DNA of 64,000 bases from Mesonia ostreae (GTDB lineage: Bacteria > Bacteroidota > Bacteroidia > Flavobacteriales > Flavobacteriaceae). The DNA is taken from the NCBI RefSeq assembly GCF_031845265.1, contig NZ_JAVRBG010000002.1:62001-126000 (forward strand), read 5' to 3'. Position numbers and translations under genes: made by a program. Of the stretch, positions 8,402-16,402 are shown in pieces. Under the pieces are notes generated by a model, which saw only the letters and a program-made list of their open reading frames with translations, did no database searches and was not told the origin of the DNA. Numbering within the stretch: position 1 is the stretch's first letter; each line of letters starts with the position of its first letter.

Positions 8402-9388
8402 ATGGAAGCTACTGTTGCAAGAACAGGAACCGAAGGTAAGACTTGGGGCGGAGGCTCAAAATCTCCTTTAAAATCAAGTTATGGAAAGTTGATGATGTGG
8501 TTTTTTATCACTTCTGATGCATTAACATTTTCCGGCTTTTTAGCGGCTTACGGTTTTTCTAGATTTAAGTTTTTAGATTCTTGGCCAATCGCCGACGAGG
8601 TTTTTAATCACTTTCCCTTTTTACACGGAGTAGATGCTCCCATGTATTATGTGGCCTTGATGACCTTTATCTTAATTTTCTCCTCTGTAACTATGGTACT
8701 GGCAGTAGATGCTGGCCACCATATGAAGAAAGGGAAAGTAACCATTTATATGTTTCTTACCGTTATTGGAGGAGTGATATTCTTAGGTTCCCAAGCCTGG
8801 GAGTGGAAGAACTTTATAAAAGGTACTTATGGAGCAGTAGAAACTTCAGGAGGACAAATTCTACAATTTGTAAATACAGACGGCGAGCGCGTAGCTTTAA
8901 AAGATATAGCTGTAGATTTAGATGAAGATAGGGTTTCTCATGAGCGTAAAAACGGTCTTTGGTATACTACAGATGAAAAAAACTTAACTACATATTCCAT
9001 TAACGAGATAAAGGAAGGTTTTAAAGCCAAGAATAATATTTTAGTTAGAACCTTGGAGAATGATGAAAATGGAGCAAAAGTAGTTCTGTCTAGAGAAAAA
9101 TCTCTAGTCTATATGAATGATAGAGCTGTAAATGTTGTAGAAGGAGCAAACCTAACGCATAACGAATATGGTCCGCCATTATTTGCAGATTTCTTTTTCT
9201 TCATTACAGGTTTCCACGGGTTTCACGTAAGTATTGGAGTTTTATTAAATATCATTATATTTTTTAATGTGATTCTTGGAACTTACGAAAGAAGAGGTAG
9301 TTATGAAATGGTAGAAAAAGTTGGACTTTACTGGCACTTTGTAGATTTAGTTTGGGTATTTGTATTTACATTCTTCTACCTAGTTTAA
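8402..9388 (+). CDS. Cytochrome c oxidase subunit 3 (long form with soluble insertion)
   Basis: This 328-residue protein is a subunit III homologue. It has membrane helices around residues 30-52, 82-102 and 112-132, then a soluble, charged stretch from about 140 to 245, then two more helices. The last helix contains the family hallmark 'YWHFVDLVWVFVFTFFYL', and 'GFHGFHVSIGVLLNI' precedes it. The insertion, about 100 residues between helices 3 and 4, accounts for the extra length over the previous gene. It probably faces the periplasm, but topology is inferred. It belongs to the ctaB-cox cluster, and the subunit IV gene starts 19 bases downstream. Confidence 0.9.
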   Translation: MEATVARTGTEGKTWGGGSKSPLKSSYGKLMMWFFITSDALTFSGFLAAYGFSRFKFLDSWPIADEVFNHFPFLHGVDAPMYYVALMTFILIFSSVTMVLAVDAGHHMKKGKVTIYMFLTVIGGVIFLGSQAWEWKNFIKGTYGAVETSGGQILQFVNTDGERVALKDIAVDLDEDRVSHERKNGLWYTTDEKNLTTYSINEIKEGFKAKNNILVRTLENDENGAKVVLSREKSLVYMNDRAVNVVEGANLTHNEYGPPLFADFFFFITGFHGFHVSIGVLLNIIIFFNVILGTYERRGSYEMVEKVGLYWHFVDLVWVFVFTFFYLV

Positions 9389-9407
9389 TAAAATAAAGAA
9401 TAAAAAA

Positions 9408-9773
9408 ATGGCACACGAAGCAACGCATCAAGACGACGGTTCTGCTGCAAAAAGAATTTGGTTAGTTTTTGCAATATTATCGGCGGTTACTATAGTAGAA
9501 GTAGTTTTAGGAATTCTAAAACCAGATTTTTTAGTGAAGACAACTTTTATTTATATGTCTTTATTAAACTGGATTTTCATTGTCTTAACCTTGTATAAAG
9601 CATATTTAATTACTTGGGCTTTTATGCATATGGAGCATGAGAGTAAAGGCTTAAGAAGAGCTGTAGTTTGGACGGGAGTATTTTTAATTTCCTACCTCCT
9701 CTTTATCTTATTAACCGAAGGAGACTACGTATATGAAGTCTATCAAAATGGGCAGATGACTTGGGACTTCTAA
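9408..9773 (+). CDS. Cytochrome c oxidase subunit IV-family protein
   Basis: This 121-residue protein has three predicted membrane helices (about 17-36, 45-68, 82-102), preceded by a short hydrophilic N-terminus rich in His/Asp. The conserved 'YKAYLITWAFMHMEHE' segment in the loop after helix 2 is typical of the prokaryotic subunit IV (CyoD/COX4-like) family. Subunit IV is a small accessory subunit that aids assembly of the oxidase. It is the last gene before a strong terminator, so ctaB to this gene form one unit. Confidence 0.88.
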   Translation: MAHEATHQDDGSAAKRIWLVFAILSAVTIVEVVLGILKPDFLVKTTFIYMSLLNWIFIVLTLYKAYLITWAFMHMEHESKGLRRAVVWTGVFLISYLLFILLTEGDYVYEVYQNGQMTWDF

Positions 9774-9786
9774 AAGTTATAATAAA

Positions 9787-9822
9787 ATAAAAGACGGTTA
9801 TTAAAGCCGTCTTTTATTTTTT
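9787..9822 (+). terminator. Rho-independent terminator after the oxidase subunit genes
   Basis: Inverted repeat AAAAGACGG / CCGTCTTTT (9789-9797 with 9807-9815) followed by a T-rich tail. It lies 14 bases after the subunit IV stop. Confidence 0.85.
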
Positions 9823-9846
9823 AAGATCTAAAGCAATACGCCAAAA

Positions 9847-10485
9847 ATGAAAAAATTTACAATTCTCTTTGTGCTTTTTGCACTTCCAATTTTAGCCTAT
9901 CTTTTCTTCGCTTCTGGAGTTAATAATTTTGCTAAGCTTCCAACCATTACTCCGCAAGTAAAGAATTTAAACTCTTTTTCTTCTTTTAACGGAAAACCAC
10001 TTCAGTTTAAAGACAAAATCACCATTCTTATGTTTTATGGAGATAATATCAATGTAATGGAGGGTAATGCGTTTAATCTCAATGAAAAGATTTACGATAA
10101 AAATTATAACTTTAATGATTTTCAATTTGTTGCTATCGCAAAAGATGGTCAACAGCAAGCAGCAAAGGATCTTTTAGCAGAATTATCTATAACTACAGAT
10201 ATTGTGAAATGGAATTTTGGTTTTGCTTCCGCGGAAGCGATCCAAGAATTGTTTCATAGCTTGGAGACCAATTTAAGCTTAAACGAAGATTTAGCCAATA
10301 CCCACGCTTTTATAATCGATAAGAATGGCAGTTTAAGAGGTAGAAAGGGAGAAGATGATCATTCTAAAATTGAAAATTATGGTTACAATACCAGTTCTGT
10401 GGGCGAACTGAATAATGTGATGGATGATGATGTAAAAGTGATACTTGCAGAATATAGATTGGCTTTGAAAAAGTATAATAAATAG
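9847..10485 (+). CDS. SCO/thioredoxin-like membrane-anchored protein lacking the redox cysteines
   Basis: This 212-residue protein has an N-terminal anchor or signal helix (about 3-22). The periplasmic part starts 'FNGKPLQFKDKITILMFYGDN' and has 'THAFIIDKNGSLRGRKG', a layout like SCO/thioredoxin-fold proteins. Where SCO proteins have CxxxC after the first core strand, this one has 'FYGDNINVMEG', and I find no cysteine anywhere in it. It lies three bases before a true SCO gene. A reasonable inference is a non-catalytic partner or scaffold in oxidase copper-site assembly, but I do not recognise a characterised family. A 14-base palindrome lies within the gene at 10225-10238. Confidence 0.6.
   Translation: MKKFTILFVLFALPILAYLFFASGVNNFAKLPTITPQVKNLNSFSSFNGKPLQFKDKITILMFYGDNINVMEGNAFNLNEKIYDKNYNFNDFQFVAIAKDGQQQAAKDLLAELSITTDIVKWNFGFASAEAIQELFHSLETNLSLNEDLANTHAFIIDKNGSLRGRKGEDDHSKIENYGYNTSSVGELNNVMDDDVKVILAEYRLALKKYNK
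10225..10238 (+). repeat. Perfect 14-base palindrome GCTTCCGCGGAAGC
   Basis: This palindrome resembles the 12-base repeat GCTTTCGCGGAA seen elsewhere but is fully symmetric. It is in coding sequence, read A-S-A-E-A. Confidence 0.5.
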
Positions 10486-10488
10486 GCT

Positions 10489-11109
10489 ATGAAAAACTAT
10501 TCTTACGTAGGCATTTCCTTAGTGATTCTTATTTTTGGAATTTGGGCAGTGCCAAAAATTATAGCTAAATTTACTACGCCAGATATGGCTGAAATAGGAG
10601 AGGTACCTAAGTTTTCTTTTACCAATCAGGATGGAGAGACCATAACAAATGAAGATTATAGAGGAAAGGTATACGTAGTTGAGTTTTTTTTCACAACCTG
10701 TCCTACGATCTGCCCTAAGATGAATGAAAATATGGTTAAAATTCAAAATGAATTTTATGGCAATCCTAACTTTGGAATAGCATCCTTTAGCATTTATCCT
10801 GAGCATGATACGCCAAAGGTGCTTAAAGCTTACGCCGAAGAATACGGCGTTGCAATTCCCAATTGGAATATGTTAACGGGAGAGCGAGAAGCTATTTTTG
10901 AGTTGGCTAATACAGGTTTTAACCTCTACGTAGCAGAAAATAAAGAAATGGATGGTAATTTTGAGCATTCAGGTTATTTTGCTTTGGTAGATCAAGAAGG
11001 AGTCATACGCTCTAGATATGATGATTTTGGCAATCCAATTGCTTTTTACAATGGTTTGGATAAAAAAAATATAGAAATGCTTAAAGAGGACATTAAAAAC
11101 TTATTATAA
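10489..11109 (+). CDS. SCO1/SenC-family copper-binding protein
   Basis: This 206-residue protein has an N-terminal membrane anchor (about 6-24) and a thioredoxin-fold periplasmic domain. The copper-binding motif is 'TTCPTICPKM', with Cys71 and Cys75, and the third ligand His160 lies in 'NFEHSGYFALVD'. SCO proteins deliver copper to, or reduce the cysteines of, the CuA site of cytochrome oxidase subunit II. The context (ctaB, subunits III and IV upstream, DUF420 downstream) agrees. The gene is separated from the previous one by three bases and from the next by six, so all are co-transcribed. Confidence 0.93.
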   Translation: MKNYSYVGISLVILIFGIWAVPKIIAKFTTPDMAEIGEVPKFSFTNQDGETITNEDYRGKVYVVEFFFTTCPTICPKMNENMVKIQNEFYGNPNFGIASFSIYPEHDTPKVLKAYAEEYGVAIPNWNMLTGEREAIFELANTGFNLYVAENKEMDGNFEHSGYFALVDQEGVIRSRYDDFGNPIAFYNGLDKKNIEMLKEDIKNLL

Positions 11110-11115
11110 AATACC

Positions 11116-11652
11116 ATGGGTGCATTAAAGAAGACAGATAGAATTGTGGTGCCAGTTATTATTATTTTATCTGTGATCATTCCATTAGTTGTTCTTGTTC
11201 TTATGAACATGCCAGCGCGGTATGATATTTTTGGGTTGGATATGGGAACGTATCCATTTTTTCACGCGATGCTTAACGGCGCAACCGCATTTCTTTTATT
11301 AGTGGGCTACATTCTCATCCGTAAAGGAGAGAAGAAATTACACCGTAACGTAATGATTACGGCGTTCTTTTTATCTTGCATATTTTTAGGAAGTTATGTA
11401 ATCTCTAAATTAAGTAACGCACCAGTTCCTTATGCTGGCGAAGGTTTTTTAAAACCTATTTATTTGTTTGTGCTAATTACGCATATTGTGCTTTCTATAG
11501 TTATTGTTCCCTTAGTTTTATTTACAATGTATCGTGGCCTAACAAAAGAATATGTAAAACATAGGAGAATCGCACGCTGGACATTTCCTATTTGGTTGTA
11601 TGTTTCGGTAACTGGGGTTTTGGTGTATTTATTTATGTTGCCTTATTATTAA
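11116..11652 (+). CDS. DUF420-family membrane protein (CtaM-like)
   Basis: This 178-residue protein has five predicted membrane helices (about 15-33, 45-66, 78-98, 117-140, 155-176). Histidines sit near helix ends: 'FFHAMLNGATA', 'LHRNVMITAFFLS', 'LITHIVLSIVIV' and 'KHRRIARWTFPIWLYVSVTGVLVYLFM'. This is the DUF420/YozB/CtaM pattern. CtaM in Staphylococcus is required for maturation of heme-A oxidase, so a role in oxidase assembly is likely here too, given the neighbouring ctaB and SCO. The next gene begins immediately after its stop codon. Confidence 0.85.
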   Translation: MGALKKTDRIVVPVIIILSVIIPLVVLVLMNMPARYDIFGLDMGTYPFFHAMLNGATAFLLLVGYILIRKGEKKLHRNVMITAFFLSCIFLGSYVISKLSNAPVPYAGEGFLKPIYLFVLITHIVLSIVIVPLVLFTMYRGLTKEYVKHRRIARWTFPIWLYVSVTGVLVYLFMLPYY

Positions 11653-11892
11653 ATGTTGATGATGAAAAAAACAATTTCTTTTTTACTGATTGTAACGATT
11701 TCGCTAATTTTTAATGTGGCTTACGCGCAATGTTCTATGTGTAGAGCAGTATTAGAAAGTGATGTAGATGGCGGTGCAGCAGAAGCTATTAATGATGGAA
11801 TTGTATACCTAATGGTTTTTCCTTACATTCTTGTGGCTGGAGTAGGAGTCGCTATTTATAGACTAATGAGATCAAATAAGTCTTCTACCTAA
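11653..11892 (+). CDS. Small secreted/membrane protein with CxxC motif
   Basis: This 79-residue protein has a signal peptide (about 1-24, ending AYA-Q). The mature N-terminus begins 'QCSMCRA', giving a CxxC pair, followed by a short acidic stretch and one membrane helix (about 50-70). The first ATG directly abuts the DUF420 stop; ATGs at 11659 and 11662 are equally plausible starts. I do not know a function. The CxxC next to SCO and DUF420 suggests a small metal- or thiol-handling protein for oxidase assembly, which is inference only. It ends the oxidase assembly cluster. Confidence 0.65.
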   Translation: MLMMKKTISFLLIVTISLIFNVAYAQCSMCRAVLESDVDGGAAEAINDGIVYLMVFPYILVAGVGVAIYRLMRSNKSST

Positions 11893-11968
11893 ATGTTAAA
11901 TTTACTGATTATCTAGTACATCTCTTGTAACGAATCCTGTTTTTCTTAGTCTTATGGTTAACTACTGC

Positions 11969-11980
11969 GCTTTCGCGGAA
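11969..11980 (-). repeat. 12-base near-palindrome GCTTTCGCGGAA, copy 2 (intergenic)
   Basis: Exact copy, reading GCTTTCGCGGAA on the plus strand. It lies in the 102-base gap before the ABC transporter operon, 15 bases upstream of its ATG, and is the only non-coding copy. Confidence 0.7.
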
Positions 11981-11994
11981 GAAAAAATAATCCT

Positions 11995-12696
11995 ATGATA
12001 GACATAAAAGACCTGCATAAATCGTATAAAACAGGAGCTACTTCTTTGCATGTACTTAAAGGCATCAATTTTAGTGTAAAAGAAGGAGAATTGGTTTCTA
12101 TAATGGGTTCCTCTGGCTCTGGGAAATCTACTTTGCTTAATATTTTAGGCATGTTAGATGAAGCAGATGCAGGTTCTTATCATCTAGATAATGTGCCTAT
12201 AAAAAACCTTAACGAAAAAATTGCTGCTCAATATAGAAACAAATTTCTTGGTTTTATATTTCAATCCTTCAACCTTATAAATTATAAAACCGCTTTAGAT
12301 AATGTGGCGATGCCGTTATATTATCAAGGTGTAAGCAGAGGTGAGCGTCTAGATAGATCTATGGCTTACTTAGAAAAAGTAGGATTAGCACCGTGGGCAA
12401 AACACTTACCAAACGAGCTTTCAGGAGGACAAAAACAACGTGTCGCCATAGCAAGAGCCTTGGCGAGTGATCCTAAAGTTCTACTAGCCGATGAGCCAAC
12501 AGGCGCTTTAGATACTAAAACTTCCTACGAAGTGATGGATTTGATTCAGGGGATTAACGATGAAGGAAAGACAATTTTAGTAGTAACACACGAAGATGAT
12601 ATTGCGCATATGACCAAGCGAATCGTCAATCTTAAAGACGGTGTGATTATAGATGATTCTATGGTAAAGCAAGTAAGAGCTAAAGATAATGTTTAA
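11995..12696 (+). CDS. ABC transporter ATP-binding protein (MacB/LolD type)
   Basis: This 233-residue ATPase has Walker A 'GSSGSGKST' (38-46), signature 'LSGGQKQR' (142-149), Walker B 'VLLADE' (162-167) and switch His199 in 'VVTHEDD'. Sequence and length match the type VII family (MacB, LolD, FtsE), which powers mechanotransmission across the periplasm instead of transport through the membrane. It overlaps the first permease by 8 bases. With two MacB-type permeases, two adaptor proteins and a TolC-like protein downstream, it forms a tripartite export system. The substrate cannot be told from sequence: drugs, peptides, siderophores or lipids are all possible. Confidence 0.93.
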   Translation: MIDIKDLHKSYKTGATSLHVLKGINFSVKEGELVSIMGSSGSGKSTLLNILGMLDEADAGSYHLDNVPIKNLNEKIAAQYRNKFLGFIFQSFNLINYKTALDNVAMPLYYQGVSRGERLDRSMAYLEKVGLAPWAKHLPNELSGGQKQRVAIARALASDPKVLLADEPTGALDTKTSYEVMDLIQGINDEGKTILVVTHEDDIAHMTKRIVNLKDGVIIDDSMVKQVRAKDNV

Positions 12697-13933
12697 TCTA
12701 GCACGTTGGGAAGAGATTTTTGAAACCATTAGCAAAAATAAGCTAAGGACATTTCTTACGGGCTTATCTGTACTTTCTGGAATTTTTATTTTAGTTATTC
12801 TATTAGGTGTTAGCCAGGGAATGCAAAACGGGATTTCAAGTCAGTTTCAAGAGGATGCCGCCAATATGATTTATGTTTGGACGGGGGTTACATCCGTAGA
12901 GTACAAAGGGATGAACCCTGGAAGAGAAATTCAGCTTCGCAATAAAGATTACGATCAAATTGTAAAAGCACATGAAAATGAATTAGAACATAAGTCTTCT
13001 GTCTATCGTATTTGGGGCGGAATGGTAAATTATAAAAAAGAGTCTGGGAGTTATCGAGTAGAAGGAATTTATCCCGATTATCAATTTCTAGAAAATCAGA
13101 CGATGCTCAAAGGCCGTCACATTAATATGTTAGATGTGGATCATACCACTAAGAGCATAGTGATTGGTAAAAAAGTAAACGATGATTTGTTTAAAAATGA
13201 AGAAGCGCTGGGAAAATACGTTAAAATCTCTGGAGTCAATTTTAAAGTAGTGGGGGTATTTACAGATCCTGGAGGAGAGCGAGAAGAGTCTAGAGTATTT
13301 GTGGCTATTACCACAGCGCAAAAAGTGTTTGGTGCTCAAAACAAAGTAAGTAACTTATCTTTTAGCTTACCTATGGAGGATAACTTTGATAAAGCTACCG
13401 CGGCCTCGGTTCAGTTTTCTGAAAAATTAAAGGATAAACTTAAAAAAGCTCATGATGTAGCGCCAGAGGATGATAGCGCTATTTCTGTAAATAACTCTTT
13501 AGAGAATGCGAAACGTTTTTATGAACTCATGTCCATGATAAAAATGTTCTTTTGGTTTGTAGGGATTGCAACAATCTTGGCTGGGGTAATTGGGGTAAGT
13601 AACATTATGCTCATAATCGTGAAAGAACGTACGAAAGAAATAGGAATCCGTAAAGCTTTAGGTGCACAACCGTTATCTATTGTAACCATGATTTTACACG
13701 AGTCAATTTTCGTAACCGCCATCGCAGGATTTTTAGGTCTATTTTTAGGTTTAGTGTTGTTAGAATTTGTTGGACCTATGGTAGAAACGGAATTTATCAC
13801 CAATCCTTCGGTTAATTTTAATATCGCCATAACTACGGTAGTCATACTGATTTTTGCTGGGGCTATCGCCGGATTTTTTCCCGCTTGGCGAGCAGCCAGA
13901 ATTAAACCCATTATAGCCTTAAGAGACGAATAG
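12689..13933 (+). CDS. MacB-type ABC transporter permease 1
   Basis: This 414-residue protein has one N-terminal membrane helix (about 20-42), a large periplasmic MacB_PCD domain (about 45-280) and three C-terminal helices (about 285-308, 332-360, 378-402). The cytoplasmic coupling segment 'KERTKEIGIRKALGA' is the FtsX-type signature. It is the same length and layout as the next gene, with which it presumably pairs as a heterodimer around the shared ATPase. It overlaps the ATPase by 8 bases and is separated from permease 2 by one base. Confidence 0.92.
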   Translation: MFNLARWEEIFETISKNKLRTFLTGLSVLSGIFILVILLGVSQGMQNGISSQFQEDAANMIYVWTGVTSVEYKGMNPGREIQLRNKDYDQIVKAHENELEHKSSVYRIWGGMVNYKKESGSYRVEGIYPDYQFLENQTMLKGRHINMLDVDHTTKSIVIGKKVNDDLFKNEEALGKYVKISGVNFKVVGVFTDPGGEREESRVFVAITTAQKVFGAQNKVSNLSFSLPMEDNFDKATAASVQFSEKLKDKLKKAHDVAPEDDSAISVNNSLENAKRFYELMSMIKMFFWFVGIATILAGVIGVSNIMLIIVKERTKEIGIRKALGAQPLSIVTMILHESIFVTAIAGFLGLFLGLVLLEFVGPMVETEFITNPSVNFNIAITTVVILIFAGAIAGFFPAWRAARIKPIIALRDE

Positions 13934-13934
13934 T

Positions 13935-15200
13935 ATGTTTAGTAGAGATAAATGGAACGAAATTATAGAATCCCTAACCTCCAATTGGTTTAGAACCATA
14001 CTTACAGCCTTTGGTGTGCTATGGGGAATCTTTATTTTAGTTATTTTGTTGGCAGCAGGAAAAGGTTTAGAAAACGGAGTAAAACAAGGTTTTGGAGGTA
14101 TGGCGACCAATAGCATGTTTATGTGGACGCAAACGGTATCTAAACCCTACAAGGGTTTACCCAAGGGTAGAAGATATAGCTTTAAAACCAAAGATGTTCA
14201 AGCGATTAAAGATAATGTGCCAGGGCTTCAATATGTTTCTCCTAGAAATCAACTGGGAGGTTTTGGAGGATCTAATAATGTGGTACGCGGACTAAAATCT
14301 GGGGCTTTTAATGTGTACGGTGATTATCCCGAAATTATCAATCAACAACCTTTAGACATTACGGCGGGTAGATTTATAAACTATAATGATATACACGAAA
14401 AACGAAAAGTTGCGGTTATTGGTGAAGGAGTAAGAACTAATATGTATGATAAGGAAGAGGCGGTGTTAGGAAGTTATATCAAAATCAACGGAGTTAACTT
14501 TCAAGTAATAGGAACCTATAAAAAGAAAAGTACTGGCGGAGGAAATTCTGAAGAAGATCAAAAAGAAATTTATGTGCCTTTTACCGCTTTTTCCCAAGCC
14601 TTTAATATGGGAGATTTGGTAGGATGGATGGCAATTACAGCAGACGACAATCATTCCATCACCTCACTTAAAAGTGGAGTTTTTGACGTGATCAAGAAAA
14701 ATCATAGCATACACCCAGAGGACGAACGGGCCGTTGGAAACTTCGATTTATTTGAAGAATACAACAAAATAAGCGGTTTGTTTACCGCCTTAAATTTTGT
14801 AGCCTATTTTGTAGGGATTTTAGTATTGCTCTCTGGCGTAATTGGGATTTCTAATATTATGTTGATCGTAGTAAAAGAAAGAACTAGTGAAATTGGCGTT
14901 CGAAGAGCTTTAGGAGCAACTCCTTGGAATATACGTGGACAGATATTATTAGAGTCCGTTTTCTTAACAATCATTTCGGGTATGGCAGGAATTATTTTGG
15001 CTACTGGCGTGCTTTGGTTGGTAAATTATGTGCTTGCTTCACAAGATACTTCAGAAATGATGTTTCTCAATCCAAGTGTAGATTTAGTTACGGTGATTAT
15101 CGCCTTGGTAATCTTAGTGATTTCGGGCTTATTGGCAGGTTTAATTCCAGCCCAAAATGCCATCAGAATAAAACCAGTAGACGCATTAAGAACAGAATAA
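13935..15200 (+). CDS. MacB-type ABC transporter permease 2
   Basis: This 421-residue paralogue of the preceding permease begins 'FSRDKWNEIIESLTSNWFRT' (compare 'FNLARWEEIFETISKNKLRT'). It has an N-terminal helix, a periplasmic domain rich in Gly/Lys, and three C-terminal helices, with 'KERTSEIGVRRALGA' as coupling segment and 'PAQNAIRIKPVDALRTE' at the end. The duplication implies a heterodimeric permease. It is followed 25 bases later by the first adaptor gene. Confidence 0.92.
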   Translation: MFSRDKWNEIIESLTSNWFRTILTAFGVLWGIFILVILLAAGKGLENGVKQGFGGMATNSMFMWTQTVSKPYKGLPKGRRYSFKTKDVQAIKDNVPGLQYVSPRNQLGGFGGSNNVVRGLKSGAFNVYGDYPEIINQQPLDITAGRFINYNDIHEKRKVAVIGEGVRTNMYDKEEAVLGSYIKINGVNFQVIGTYKKKSTGGGNSEEDQKEIYVPFTAFSQAFNMGDLVGWMAITADDNHSITSLKSGVFDVIKKNHSIHPEDERAVGNFDLFEEYNKISGLFTALNFVAYFVGILVLLSGVIGISNIMLIVVKERTSEIGVRRALGATPWNIRGQILLESVFLTIISGMAGIILATGVLWLVNYVLASQDTSEMMFLNPSVDLVTVIIALVILVISGLLAGLIPAQNAIRIKPVDALRTE

Positions 15201-15225
15201 GAATATTTAAAATCAATCTATAAAA

Positions 15226-16347
15226 ATGAAAAGAGTACTAACCATCATTGTTTTAATCGTTATAGGTGTACTATTTTTTGGTTCCTTATACTATTTGTAT
15301 CAGAAGAATCAAGAAAGTCCTGTGGTCTATGAAACCGAAAAGCCATCCAAGCAGACGATTGTAAAAGAAACGGTTGCCACCGGAAGTATTGTGCCTAAAG
15401 ATGAGGTGCTTATCAAACCCAATATTTCTGGAATTATAGACAAAATCTATATTGAAGCAGGAGACAATATTAAAGAAGGAGACTTAATTGCTCAGTTACG
15501 AGTGGTGCCTAATGTTTCTAACTTAGCCAGTGCAAAAAATCAGATTTCAACAGCAAAGATAGCAATGGATAATGATAAGAAAAGTTACGATCGTCAAAAA
15601 GAGTTGTTTGATAAAGGAGTTATTTCTGCCAATGATTTTGATCAAGTGGAGGCAAATTACCGTCAATCTCAACAAACCTATAATGCGGCGCGACAAACTT
15701 TTGAGATTATTAAAACAGGAACCACAAGTGGCGTAGGTAACGCTGCCAACACTCAAATACGTTCTACCATTACGGGAATGGTTTTAGAAGTACCTGTTAA
15801 AACGGGAAACCAAGTAATTGAAGCTAATAATTTTAATGAAGGAACCACCATTGCTACCTTGGCGAATGTAGATAAGATGATTTTTGAAGGAAAAGTAGAT
15901 GAATCTGAAGTAGGGAAAATCAAAGAAAACTTGCCGTTAGAAATTACAATTGGTGCCATAGAAAATAAAACTTTTGATGCGGTTTTAGATTATATCGCAC
16001 CCAAAGGATTAGATGAAAATGGAGCTATTCAATTTGAAATTGAAGGAACTTTAAAAAATCAAGATAGTACTTTTATTCGTTCAGGGTTAAGTGCGAATGC
16101 TTCTATTATTTTAGATAAAGTTGAAAATGTTTTAGCGATAAAAGAGTCTTTGGTTCAGTTTGATTCTGATACTAAAGAGCCATTTGTGGAGCTAAAAACA
16201 GGAGAGCAGGAGTTTAAACGACAAGAGGTGAAGCTTGGCTTGAGTGACGGAATTTACATTCAAGTTTTAGAGGGTATAAATGAAAATGATGAGATTAAAG
16301 TTTGGAATCAGGTGAAACCTGCAGAGAACTTTGGTCAAAAAGACTAA
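15226..16347 (+). CDS. Periplasmic adaptor (membrane fusion) protein 1, MacA/HlyD-like
   Basis: This 373-residue protein has an N-terminal membrane anchor (about 3-24). The biotinyl-lipoyl-like halves flank an alpha-helical hairpin: 'VLIKPNISGIIDKIYIEAGDNIKEGDLIAQL' (about 63-93), then coiled-coil helices (about 100-165, including 'DRQKELFDKGVISANDFDQ'). Beta-barrel and membrane-proximal domains follow. Adaptors of this type link an inner-membrane MacB-type pump to a TolC-like channel. The gene is in the middle of the export operon and overlaps only the untranslated lead of the TolC gene. Confidence 0.9.
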   Translation: MKRVLTIIVLIVIGVLFFGSLYYLYQKNQESPVVYETEKPSKQTIVKETVATGSIVPKDEVLIKPNISGIIDKIYIEAGDNIKEGDLIAQLRVVPNVSNLASAKNQISTAKIAMDNDKKSYDRQKELFDKGVISANDFDQVEANYRQSQQTYNAARQTFEIIKTGTTSGVGNAANTQIRSTITGMVLEVPVKTGNQVIEANNFNEGTTIATLANVDKMIFEGKVDESEVGKIKENLPLEITIGAIENKTFDAVLDYIAPKGLDENGAIQFEIEGTLKNQDSTFIRSGLSANASIILDKVENVLAIKESLVQFDSDTKEPFVELKTGEQEFKRQEVKLGLSDGIYIQVLEGINENDEIKVWNQVKPAENFGQKD

Positions 16348-16402
16348 ATTTAATTGTAACAAAACTATAATGAAATCTACATATATACATAGAAACCTTT
16401 TT

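Noticed and set aside
13519..13911. 130-codon minus-strand ORF opposite the first permease
   Set aside because: It lies fully inside a well-supported plus-strand gene and its composition mirrors the membrane helices of that gene.
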